Positions 16,173 through 22,921 of a DNA stretch of 32,787 nt are shown one piece after another. Position 1 is the first letter of the stretch; each line of letters begins with the position of its first letter. The notes under the pieces were generated by a model. The model saw only the letters and a list, made by a program, of their open reading frames with translations, was not told where the DNA came from and made no database searches. The position numbers and the translations under genes are program-made. Source of the DNA: a bacterium (lineage in GTDB: Bacteria; B130-G9); the NCBI GenBank assembly GCA_035527515.1, contig DATLAJ010000065.1:1-32787 (forward strand), read 5' to 3'.

Positions 16173-17120
16173 ATGCCACAGTACGACTTCCGCCTAGAAT
16201 TCCGCCTCCCGGGTCAGGACCATATCAACGAGGATGCCGAGGAGCTTTCTGTACTCAACGATAGCGGCGAAGTGACGATCCGTCTGCGTTCCGGAGCCCG
16301 AGGCAGCCCGATCAAGAAGCACTCGCGTGCGGCCCTCATCGGCGGGCCATACCCGAGCGCCGCAGACGCACAGACTGCGGCGGAGCGTGCCAAGCGGGCG
16401 TTGCTCCTCTGGGCGGTTCGTAACCGCATGGGGATAGACTTAGGTGGCAGACCCCCACGGGCCTTCATCACCAGTGCAGGATTGCAGTGGCAGGAAAGGC
16501 AGATCGGCGCTCCTGTCCGTGCCGCGGTTCACGGGATCGACGTCTACGAGCACATCGACGGGTTGGTCTTCGTTGCGTTGAATTTCGAGGCCAGCGTTGG
16601 CAAGGCGGCACGGGCATTCGTCGAGCAGGTTGCAGGTGCCATTAAAACTCCCCTGGCCATGAGTCCAAAACAGGAGCTGGCCGGCGAGATCCTATCTGCC
16701 TCCTACTTCGAGCCCTCCGATCGTTCGAGATTCATCACTCGCATGACCGCAGTCGAGGCCCTACTGGATCCCCAGCCAAGGCCGCCGGCGGCGCAGGACC
16801 TTGTGGCGAGACTGGTTGAGATCGTAAACAAGAGTGGGCTCGACGACGCTACGCGAGCCGCAATGTCGGGAAGCCTCCAGTGGCTCAAACAGGAGTCTAT
16901 AGGACAGGCGGGCCGGGCGTTAGCAACTCGGCTACTACCCGGCAGGATCTACTTAGAGCTGGCTCCGGGACGCTTCTTTACCTTCTGCTATGGCTTGCGA
17001 AGCTCGATCCTGCACAGCGGGACGGTACCTGCAGAGGTTACTGATTTCCCGAGCGTGTGCGCCGCGGCGCATGAGTTCGTGTGCGATCTTCTAATCGCGT
17101 CGTTCGCGGAGGCCGGCTAA
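16173..17120 (+). CDS. HEPN-domain protein (ApeA-like), probable integron-type cassette gene
   Basis: The first 150 residues of this 315-residue protein show no domain that I recognise. The C-terminal half resembles ApeA-like HEPN domains: a helix with SRFITRMTAVEALLD near residue 190 and, near the end, LRSSILHSG, in which R276 and H281 form the R-x4-H motif of HEPN ribonucleases. Such domains are common effectors in phage-defence and toxin systems, though many are uncharacterised. The ATG at 16173 follows GGAGAG at seven bases. The TAA stop lies inside an attC-like site (17115-17172), as is typical for integron cassettes. Its GC-rich codons differ from those of the next gene. No antitoxin partner is visible. 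Confidence 0.65.
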   Translation: MPQYDFRLEFRLPGQDHINEDAEELSVLNDSGEVTIRLRSGARGSPIKKHSRAALIGGPYPSAADAQTAAERAKRALLLWAVRNRMGIDLGGRPPRAFITSAGLQWQERQIGAPVRAAVHGIDVYEHIDGLVFVALNFEASVGKAARAFVEQVAGAIKTPLAMSPKQELAGEILSASYFEPSDRSRFITRMTAVEALLDPQPRPPAAQDLVARLVEIVNKSGLDDATRAAMSGSLQWLKQESIGQAGRALATRLLPGRIYLELAPGRFFTFCYGLRSSILHSGTVPAEVTDFPSVCAAAHEFVCDLLIASFAEAG

Positions 17121-17172
17121 CAGTGGGCTGGAGCGGACCGGCTCCGCCGGCCACTTAGCCTAGGCGTTGTGC
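17115..17172 (+). repeat. attC-like integron recombination site
   Basis: GGCTAAC (17115-17121) contains the stop codon of the HEPN gene, and GCGTTGTGC closes the site at 17164-17172. Each outer box is one base away from its attC consensus (RYYYAAC and GTTRRRY). Between them AGTGGGCTGG can pair with CCGGCCACT with one unpaired G, as expected for the L''/L' arms with an extrahelical base, and GCGGA-CCGGC-TCCGC forms an inner hairpin. The total of 58 bases is in the normal attC range. The spacers next to the outer boxes are uneven, so it may be decayed. Confidence 0.5.
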
Positions 17173-17215
17173 CCGCCCGTAAAGATTGAGATGCGGTTTT
17201 ATCTTCGGAGAAGAT

Positions 17216-18667
17216 ATGGCAATACGAGCATTTGACCTCAACATCGAAGAAGTCCTGGAGAATTGGGAAGTTGAACACGCCTTGCGAGAAGTCATTGCCA
17301 ATGCGCTTGACGAGCAGGTTATCTCCAAAACTGCCGAGATAGAGATTTCCAAAGACAGGCAGGGCGATTGGCATATTCGGGATTTTGGGCGTGGTCTCCG
17401 AATCGAACACTTTACCCTGAACGAGAATCAAGAGAAACTGAATGAGCTTTCAGGAGTCATAGGCAAGTTCGGCGTCGGACTCAAAGATGCACTGGCTACC
17501 TTCCATCGGAGGGATGTCTGTGTTCTTATTCCTTCTCAATTCGGCACATTTCGCCTCAAGCAAGAGCATAAGCACGGTTTTAGTGACATTGTGACTCTTC
17601 ATGTGGAATACGATGACTCGCCTAACAATATGCGCGGCACGGAGTTCATTTTGCATGGTCTGACCGACGCAGATATGACAAAGGCCAAATCACTCTTTCT
17701 GACATTCGCTGGTGAAGAAATCTTGGAAACAACTACCTACGGTCAAATTCTGCGGCGCAAAGGGAATACTGGTCGTGTATACATTTTAGGGGTATTCGCC
17801 AGCGAAGAACCTAATTTTCTATTCTCTTACAACATCACGAGTTTGACCGAGTCCATGAAAAAGAAACTCAACCGAGAAAGGTCGAATGTGGGCAGAACCA
17901 CCTATGCTGATAGGGTAAAAGCCATCCTCAAGACTGCAAAAAGCAAAGCGGTTGAAGATTTGCTTGTAGAGCAAGTTGGAAAGCGTGCAACTGGAGAGCA
18001 AAGCGACGAGATGGCTTGGATTGAAATTAGCCAAATGGCTCTAAACCTGATGCACCAACGGCAGAAGGCGGCGTACTTCACAGAGCAGGAGATTCAGTCA
18101 AGACCTAATATCCTCGACAATGCGAGGTCAGATGGCTACCAAGTCGTCGTTATTACCGAACAGCAAAAATCAAAGTTGCAGGCCCAAATCCAAATGGGTG
18201 GACCACAGGTTCGAACACTAGAAGCCTATGTGCAAGAATACAATGCTAGTTTTGAATACCAGTTTGTTGACCGAGCCAAATTGACGCGAGAAGAGCGCCG
18301 CATCTTCGACATCACGCCCAAGCTACTGGCGCTTGTCGGTCTCAGTCTCAATCGCGCTCCGCAAATACGAATTTCGGAGACAATGAGAGTGACGACCGAC
18401 GGCACCGAAGGCGTTTGGGATTCATCAATTGCCGCCGTAGTCATCAAGCGTAGTAGACTCTCGTCTCTCATTGGCTATGCCGCAACTCTACTGCATGAAG
18501 TTGGACATGCAACCACAGGCGCAGTTGATGCGACACCGGAATTTGAGCGCGTACTAACAGATTATTTGGGGAGAACATCAGTAGCGGCAACGACGTTTTC
18601 AGCTGACGCCACGCCGCTGCGCTTTACGGCGCGACTGATACGCAACTTGTTCTTCCCCCATTCCTAA
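17216..18667 (+). CDS. GHKL-type ATPase with a C-terminal HExxH motif
   Basis: The N-terminal 100 residues form a GHKL (Hsp90/MutL/MORC) ATP-binding site: N box REVIANALDE (E25, N29), G1 box DFGRG at 56-60 and G2 box GKFGVGLK at 83-90. The middle part is unassigned, charged and helical. Near the C-terminus HEVGH at 427-431 looks like a zinc-peptidase active site, with E442/E444 as possible third ligands. The start at ATG 17216 has GGAG five bases upstream; the frame extends ten codons further to a TTG with no such site. The gene is visibly AT-richer than its neighbours, suggesting transfer. Its 3' end overlaps a convergent startless frame by four bases. ATPase with peptidase in one chain suggests a regulated protease. 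Confidence 0.75.
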   Translation: MAIRAFDLNIEEVLENWEVEHALREVIANALDEQVISKTAEIEISKDRQGDWHIRDFGRGLRIEHFTLNENQEKLNELSGVIGKFGVGLKDALATFHRRDVCVLIPSQFGTFRLKQEHKHGFSDIVTLHVEYDDSPNNMRGTEFILHGLTDADMTKAKSLFLTFAGEEILETTTYGQILRRKGNTGRVYILGVFASEEPNFLFSYNITSLTESMKKKLNRERSNVGRTTYADRVKAILKTAKSKAVEDLLVEQVGKRATGEQSDEMAWIEISQMALNLMHQRQKAAYFTEQEIQSRPNILDNARSDGYQVVVITEQQKSKLQAQIQMGGPQVRTLEAYVQEYNASFEYQFVDRAKLTREERRIFDITPKLLALVGLSLNRAPQIRISETMRVTTDGTEGVWDSSIAAVVIKRSRLSSLIGYAATLLHEVGHATTGAVDATPEFERVLTDYLGRTSVAATTFSADATPLRFTARLIRNLFFPHS

Positions 18668-19026
18668 GCGATTTCGATAGCGTCCTGCTTGCCCTTCTCG
18701 GCCAGTTCCGCGCCGGCCGCCTTCTCCGGGGGTTTTATGAGTTGCTGCTTGTTCTTGAGGGGGCCGATGTGGTGTTTCTTCATGGCCGCGATGAGGGCCT
18801 TGCCCGAGAGATTCGAGTGGTCCGCGCCGGGCTCGAGCTCGTCCAGCAGCTTGATGAATTCGGCCTTCGCACGGGCGATGGAGACGCCGTTCGTGTCGGG
18901 CGTCCACCTGGATTCCGGGTTCTTCCTACCTCGAACGAAGGTCTTGGAGCACCTGGTCCGGGATGACCTGCCCAGCGGCTCTGTTCTCTGCGCAGAGCCT
19001 CTCGGACAGTCCTGGTCACTTCCTCC
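18664..19026 (-). pseudogene. Startless, coding-like frame; 5'-truncated gene
   Basis: An open frame of 120 codons runs on the minus strand from just after a TAG (19027-19029) to a TAG at 18664-18666, with no ATG, GTG or TTG near its beginning. The last 85 or so codons have the strong G/C third-position bias of a real gene and read as a hydrophilic helical tail, with TPDTNGVSIARAKAEFIKL, LSGKALIAAMKKHHIG and PPEKAAGAELAEKGKQD. I do not recognise the family. The other two frames in this stretch are arginine-rich shadows. It lies between the GHKL gene and the intact yifB end, so it is likely the 3' remnant of a gene cut by the rearrangements here. Confidence 0.55.
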
Positions 19027-19054
19027 CTAGGAAGAGAGTCCTCTCAACAACGTG

Positions 19055-19149
19055 CTCAGCTGAACTGCCGGTCGAGCGTGCGGTATTGCACCGCCTCGGA
19101 GATGTGCTCGGGGAGGAGATTGGGCTCATCAGCGAGGTCAGCTATCGTC
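19055..19149 (-). repeat. Copy C of the yifB 3' end (within the intact gene)
   Basis: This is the reference copy of the repeated gene end. It codes for the final 29 residues of YifB plus the stop. It shares 89 of 95 bases with copy B and about 63 of 75 with copy A; all three copies lie in the same orientation, about 1.1 and 3.9 kb apart. In an insertion model this copy is the one joined to the gene body after the latest event. Confidence 0.9.
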
Positions 19150-20585
19150 CGGGCGACCTTCAGGATGCGGTCGTAAGCGCGAGCGCTCATGCCCATTCTG
19201 TTGATCGCTGCCTCCATTATCGCCTCGCACTGCTCATCGAGCCGGCAGTAGCGTTTGATGTCCCTGGATTGCATGTGGGCGTTGCAGAAGAAAGGCTCAT
19301 CCCGGAAACGTTCCTGCTGGACCTTCCGTGCGGCGTTGATCCGTGTCCTAACCGCCTCCGACTTCTCGCCGGGCGACCATTTGGCAAGGTCGGAATAGGG
19401 AACGACTGGGACGTCGAGGTGGATGTCAATTCTATCTAGCAGGGGACCCGAAATGCGCGAACGATACCGCTGAATCTGGACGGGTGTGCACTTGCAGGCC
19501 ACCTTGGGGTTCGTTAGGTGGCCGCATGGGCAGGGGTTCATCGCTGCCGCCAGCATGAACCTCGTCGGGAACTTCACCGAAAGAGCGGCCCGTGAGATCG
19601 TAACCGAGCCATCCTCCAGCGGCTGCCTCAAGACCTCGAGCACGTTGCGGTGGAACTCGGGCATCTCATCCAGAAACAACACGCCGTTGTGGGCGAGGCA
19701 GACCTCACCCGGGCGAGGATACGCTCCCCCGCCGATCAAACCCGCGTCTGAGATGGTGTGATGTGGGGACCTGAAAGGCCGGGTCGCGACGAGCGATTGG
19801 CCCTTGCTAAGCTGACCCGCGACGCTGTGTATCTTGGTTGTCTCAAGCGACTCCTGAAGCGTCATCTCTGGTAGGATCGTGGGGAGTCGCTTGGCAAGCA
19901 TGGTCTTGCCGGCGCCCGGTGGGCCGATCATTACCACGTTGTGTGCCCCGGCGACCGCAACCTCAAGCGCTCGTTTGGCGTACAGCTGGCCTTTGACATC
20001 GGCGAAATCGACCCGGTAATGTGAGGCGGTCTCGAAAGCTTGCTTCATGTCAACTACCGTGCGAGGTATCTGGACGTTGCCATTGATGAAATCAATAGTC
20101 TGCGCGAGCGAGCTCACGGCGAAGACGTCCACACTGTCAACGACGCCGGCCTCGCTGGCGTTTGCATCAGGGACGATCATGGCGGCGCAGTTGACGTCGC
20201 GGGCGGCCATGGTCATCGGTAGCAGACCGGCGACCTCACGCACGCGGCCATCGAGCGACAGCTCGCCTATGATGCAAAACTTAGCAAGAGAAGGCCGCTC
20301 AACGAAGCCCTGCGCGGCGAGGATGCCCACAGCTATCGGCAGGTCGAGGCCTGCCCCCTGTTTCTTGACGCTGGCTGGGGCAAGATTGACGGTGATGCGA
20401 CCGTCCGGAAGGTCGAAGCCCGCGTTCCGAAGCGCCGCTATCACGCGTTCTTTGCTCTCCTTGACGGCTGTGTCCGGCAGCCCAACCACCGAGTAGATGC
20501 ACGTGCCCGGTGCGAGGTCAACCTCGACCTCGACCATCTTGGCCTCGATCCCGACCACAGCGCAGCTCTTCACCTTCGCCAGCAT
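19056..20585 (-). CDS. yifB: YifB/ComM family Mg-chelatase-like AAA+ ATPase
   Basis: ComM, the characterised member of this family, is a hexameric helicase that promotes branch migration when imported DNA is integrated during natural transformation. The 509-residue length is normal. In order: an N-terminal lon-protease-like fold (VEVEVDLAPG, GLPDTAVKESKERV, INLAP-like strand), Walker A GPPGAGKT at 221-228, Walker B LFLDEMPEF, the four-cysteine NPCPCG...CKC insertion, and the C-terminal Mg-chelatase domain ending in YRTLDRQFS. The start is ATG 20585 with GGGGAGG upstream; the frame continues 126 codons further but without family similarity. Its last 95 bases are repeated at 15140-15234 and, diverged, at 13995-14076. 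No other competence genes are in the window. Confidence 0.95.
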   Translation of the reverse strand: MLAKVKSCAVVGIEAKMVEVEVDLAPGTCIYSVVGLPDTAVKESKERVIAALRNAGFDLPDGRITVNLAPASVKKQGAGLDLPIAVGILAAQGFVERPSLAKFCIIGELSLDGRVREVAGLLPMTMAARDVNCAAMIVPDANASEAGVVDSVDVFAVSSLAQTIDFINGNVQIPRTVVDMKQAFETASHYRVDFADVKGQLYAKRALEVAVAGAHNVVMIGPPGAGKTMLAKRLPTILPEMTLQESLETTKIHSVAGQLSKGQSLVATRPFRSPHHTISDAGLIGGGAYPRPGEVCLAHNGVLFLDEMPEFHRNVLEVLRQPLEDGSVTISRAALSVKFPTRFMLAAAMNPCPCGHLTNPKVACKCTPVQIQRYRSRISGPLLDRIDIHLDVPVVPYSDLAKWSPGEKSEAVRTRINAARKVQQERFRDEPFFCNAHMQSRDIKRYCRLDEQCEAIMEAAINRMGMSARAYDRILKVARTIADLADEPNLLPEHISEAVQYRTLDRQFS

Positions 20586-20793
20586 CGTCCTCCCCTCGTC
20601 AAGTTCCAACTCAGCAAGAACCAAAGAATAGCAGCCCGAATCTTGTCCTCTCGCCTCACGGCTGTCAACTGACAAGAAGCGACACGGCCAAACGAGCCAC
20701 GTGTAGGCGATAAATGCGCCGACCCGCCGCACTCCAAAACCTCCAACTGACTCTTTGCGGCGATGGGCAAACTCCTGCGTGTCGAAAGGAGTA

Positions 20794-20822
20794 TTGAACG
20801 AGCACGATTGGCGAGGTATTCT
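20794..20822 (+). promoter_or_regulatory. Putative promoter of the beta-helix protein gene
   Basis: TTGAAC (20794-20799) and TATTCT (20817-20822) are 17 bases apart. The predicted transcript starts about 45 bases before the ATG at 20875, which has a strong GGGAGGG ribosome binding site. The rest of the 289-base gap between yifB and this gene shows no gene. Confidence 0.45.
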
Positions 20823-20874
20823 CGGACAGTCGAAACGTGCAAAACTAACGGGTCTTTGACTTTGGGAGGGAAAG

Positions 20875-22671
20875 ATGACCAGGTTGTTTGGCTGCCTTGG
20901 GGTGTGTTGGTTGCTTCTTTCTTTATCAGCCTTTGGTGCGTATGCCGCTGAGTACGATGTCAATCAAGATGGGACGGGCGACTTTGAGGCGATTCAGGAT
21001 GCGATTGATGTCACGCTTGATGGCTACGTCATAATCGTGCATCCCGGGACCTACTACGAGAACATCCACTTCGATGGCAAGAACATAACGCTGCGTTCGC
21101 TCGACCCGGAGGACGAGGAGATCGTCGCCTTGACCATAATCGACGGTGCCCAAAAGGGCAGCGTAGTTACGTTTGCCGGGACGGAGGATGAGACTTGCCT
21201 GCTCTCCGGCTTCACGATCGCTAATGGGACGTTCGGATATGGCGGTGGAATATACGGAGCGGGGACGTTCGCTGGAGTCAGCAACTGCACGATAAGCGGC
21301 AACTCGGCAGAGTACTGCGGCGGCGCGCTTCACAAGTGTAGCGGGACGATCAGCGACTGCACGATAAGCGGCAACTCGGCAGGCTACGGCGGCGGGCTTT
21401 ACGACTGTGACGGGACGATCAGCAGCTGCACGATCAGCGGCAATTCGGCTGGTTACGACGGCGGCGGGCTTCACAAGTGTAGCGGGACGATCAGCGACTG
21501 CACGATAAGCGGCAACTCGGCGGAATACGGCGGTGGGCTGGCCGGCTGCAACGGGACGATCAGCAACTGCACCATCACCGGCAACTCCGCGGTGTGGGTA
21601 GGCGGTGGGCTGCACCAGTGTTACGCGACGGTCACCGACTGCACGATCAGCGACAACGCGGCGCAGGACATTGGCGGCGGGCTCTCCGAATGCCACGGAA
21701 CGATCAGCGAATGCACGATCAGCGGCAACTCGGCACCCTCAGTCGGCGGGCTGGACTGTTGCAGCGGCGTGATCAGGAACTGCACGATCACCGGCAACTC
21801 GAGCGGCGGGCTTATGGGCTGCGACGGTTCAATCAGCAACTGCACGATCACCGGCAACTCGGCGACCGGGGAGTATGCGCGCGGCGGCGGGCTGGACTTT
21901 TGCAGCGGCGTGATCAGGAACTGCACAATCACCGGCAACTCGGCGGAATACGGCGGTGGGCTGCACCAGTGTTACGCGACGGTCACCGACTGCATCATCT
22001 GGGGGAATGACGCGCCCAACGGTGGAGACCTGTGGGACTGTGGTAGTGCCACCATCACATACTCCTGCGTCGGGGTCTGGTTTGGCGGGGGCGAGGGCAA
22101 CATCTCGGATAATCCCCTCTTCGTCTCTGGCCCGCTCGGCGATTATTATCTATCCTGCCGGGCAGCGGGGCAGGATGCCGACAGCCCGTGCATAGACACA
22201 GGAAGCGGCACGGCGGAGAGCCTGGGCCTCGACAAGCTCACCACTAGAACAGACAGCGTTCCAGACACGGGCGTTGTCGATATGGGCTATCATTACCCGC
22301 TGACACTGGAACAGAACCCACAGATCGTGTGCTCGCTCAACGAAAGCGAGTTCGCCCCGGGCGAGACGCTTGTCGGGTTCATCGAGGCGCAGAATCCCGG
22401 GCCAGATGTCGCGGTTGACGCCTACGTCGCGTTCGTTCTGCCGAATGGGACGATAATCTCGCTCACCAGCAGCGGCCTCGCGATTGGGACATACCCCTGG
22501 GTCTCCAATGTCGTGCTGCCGAGCGGGTTTGATTTCGGGCCGACCGAGGTCCTCCGGACGACCGTCCCACAAAGCCCCGGTGATTACCTCTTTGCCGCCG
22601 CGCTGACCAATCCGGGCCAATTGGCATTCATTGGCGACCCGTGCTTATTCCCATTTACTATCACCGACTGA
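20875..22671 (+). CDS. Secreted right-handed parallel beta-helix repeat protein
   Basis: The 598-residue protein has a signal peptide of about 24 residues (hydrophobic core, AYA before AEYD). Residues 25-135 start like pectin-lyase-fold proteins (DVNQDGTGDFEAIQDAID, then HPGTYYENI). From residue 138 to about 395 follow ten or eleven rungs of the type CTISGNSAxxxGGGLxxCxGTISD, 18-26 residues each, forming a parallel beta-helix. Each rung has two cysteines, giving two Cys ladders that may be disulfide-bonded. The final 130 residues form a beta-rich domain shared with the protein that ends at 219. There is no catalytic carbohydrate-active motif, so an adhesin or structural surface protein is likelier than an enzyme. 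The start is fixed by GGGAGGG four bases before the ATG. Confidence 0.8.
   Translation: MTRLFGCLGVCWLLLSLSAFGAYAAEYDVNQDGTGDFEAIQDAIDVTLDGYVIIVHPGTYYENIHFDGKNITLRSLDPEDEEIVALTIIDGAQKGSVVTFAGTEDETCLLSGFTIANGTFGYGGGIYGAGTFAGVSNCTISGNSAEYCGGALHKCSGTISDCTISGNSAGYGGGLYDCDGTISSCTISGNSAGYDGGGLHKCSGTISDCTISGNSAEYGGGLAGCNGTISNCTITGNSAVWVGGGLHQCYATVTDCTISDNAAQDIGGGLSECHGTISECTISGNSAPSVGGLDCCSGVIRNCTITGNSSGGLMGCDGSISNCTITGNSATGEYARGGGLDFCSGVIRNCTITGNSAEYGGGLHQCYATVTDCIIWGNDAPNGGDLWDCGSATITYSCVGVWFGGGEGNISDNPLFVSGPLGDYYLSCRAAGQDADSPCIDTGSGTAESLGLDKLTTRTDSVPDTGVVDMGYHYPLTLEQNPQIVCSLNESEFAPGETLVGFIEAQNPGPDVAVDAYVAFVLPNGTIISLTSSGLAIGTYPWVSNVVLPSGFDFGPTEVLRTTVPQSPGDYLFAAALTNPGQLAFIGDPCLFPFTITD
21286..22060 (+). 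repeat. Degenerate tandem coding repeats (54-78 bp units)
   Basis: About eleven units each begin at a TGC of the CTI motif. Some segments are copied exactly: 54 bp at 21327-21380 recur at 21468-21521, and 43 bp at 21601-21643 recur at 21952-21994. Other units differ by a few bases. Such patchy identity suggests recent recombination or gene conversion between rungs and possible variation in copy number. Confidence 0.8.
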
Positions 22672-22857
22672 TCGTCTTTTGAGACCGCTCCTCACGAAGG
22701 TCGGTCTGTCGGGGAGTTATTTGGTTCGGGTGGCAGCCGAGCCTGCGACGCTCAACTTCATCTTGAACCTCTCAGCCAGAGAGTCTTGGTTGAGCGGCAC
22801 GCCGTTCGTAGGTGTAAGTACAGATGCGCCTGCACATTCGCTCGCCGGAGACGGCCC

Positions 22858-22885
22858 AGATGCACGTGCCAGGTGCGAGGTCAAC
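22858..22885 (-). repeat. 28-bp match to the yifB 5' coding region
   Basis: Bases 22858-22885 match 20495-20522 of yifB in 27 of 28 positions; the one difference (CCT versus CCG for Pro) is silent in the yifB frame, which reads VDLAPGTCI. Flanking bases do not align well. It could be a relic of a second yifB 5' end, or part of another decayed gene. A minus-strand frame running on from here to a stop near 22722 (ending SLAERFKMKLSVAGSAATRTK, in a shifted frame) has mild coding character. The gap 22672-22921 contains nothing else I can name. Confidence 0.45.
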
Positions 22886-22921
22886 TAGCTTTGACCTTCA
22901 GGGGTGTCGCAACCGATAGTG

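Noticed and set aside
18599-19019. Arg-rich minus-strand frames of 102 and 79 codons
   Set aside because: They are shadows of the startless coding-like frame at 18664-19026, which has the proper third-position bias.
20926-21696. 256-codon minus-strand frame with repeated motifs
   Set aside because: Its repeats are the reverse reading of the beta-helix rungs; it has no start context and no known fold.
21286-22060. Repeat array considered as CRISPR
   Set aside because: Units are in frame, of variable length, without unique spacers, and code for beta-helix rungs.
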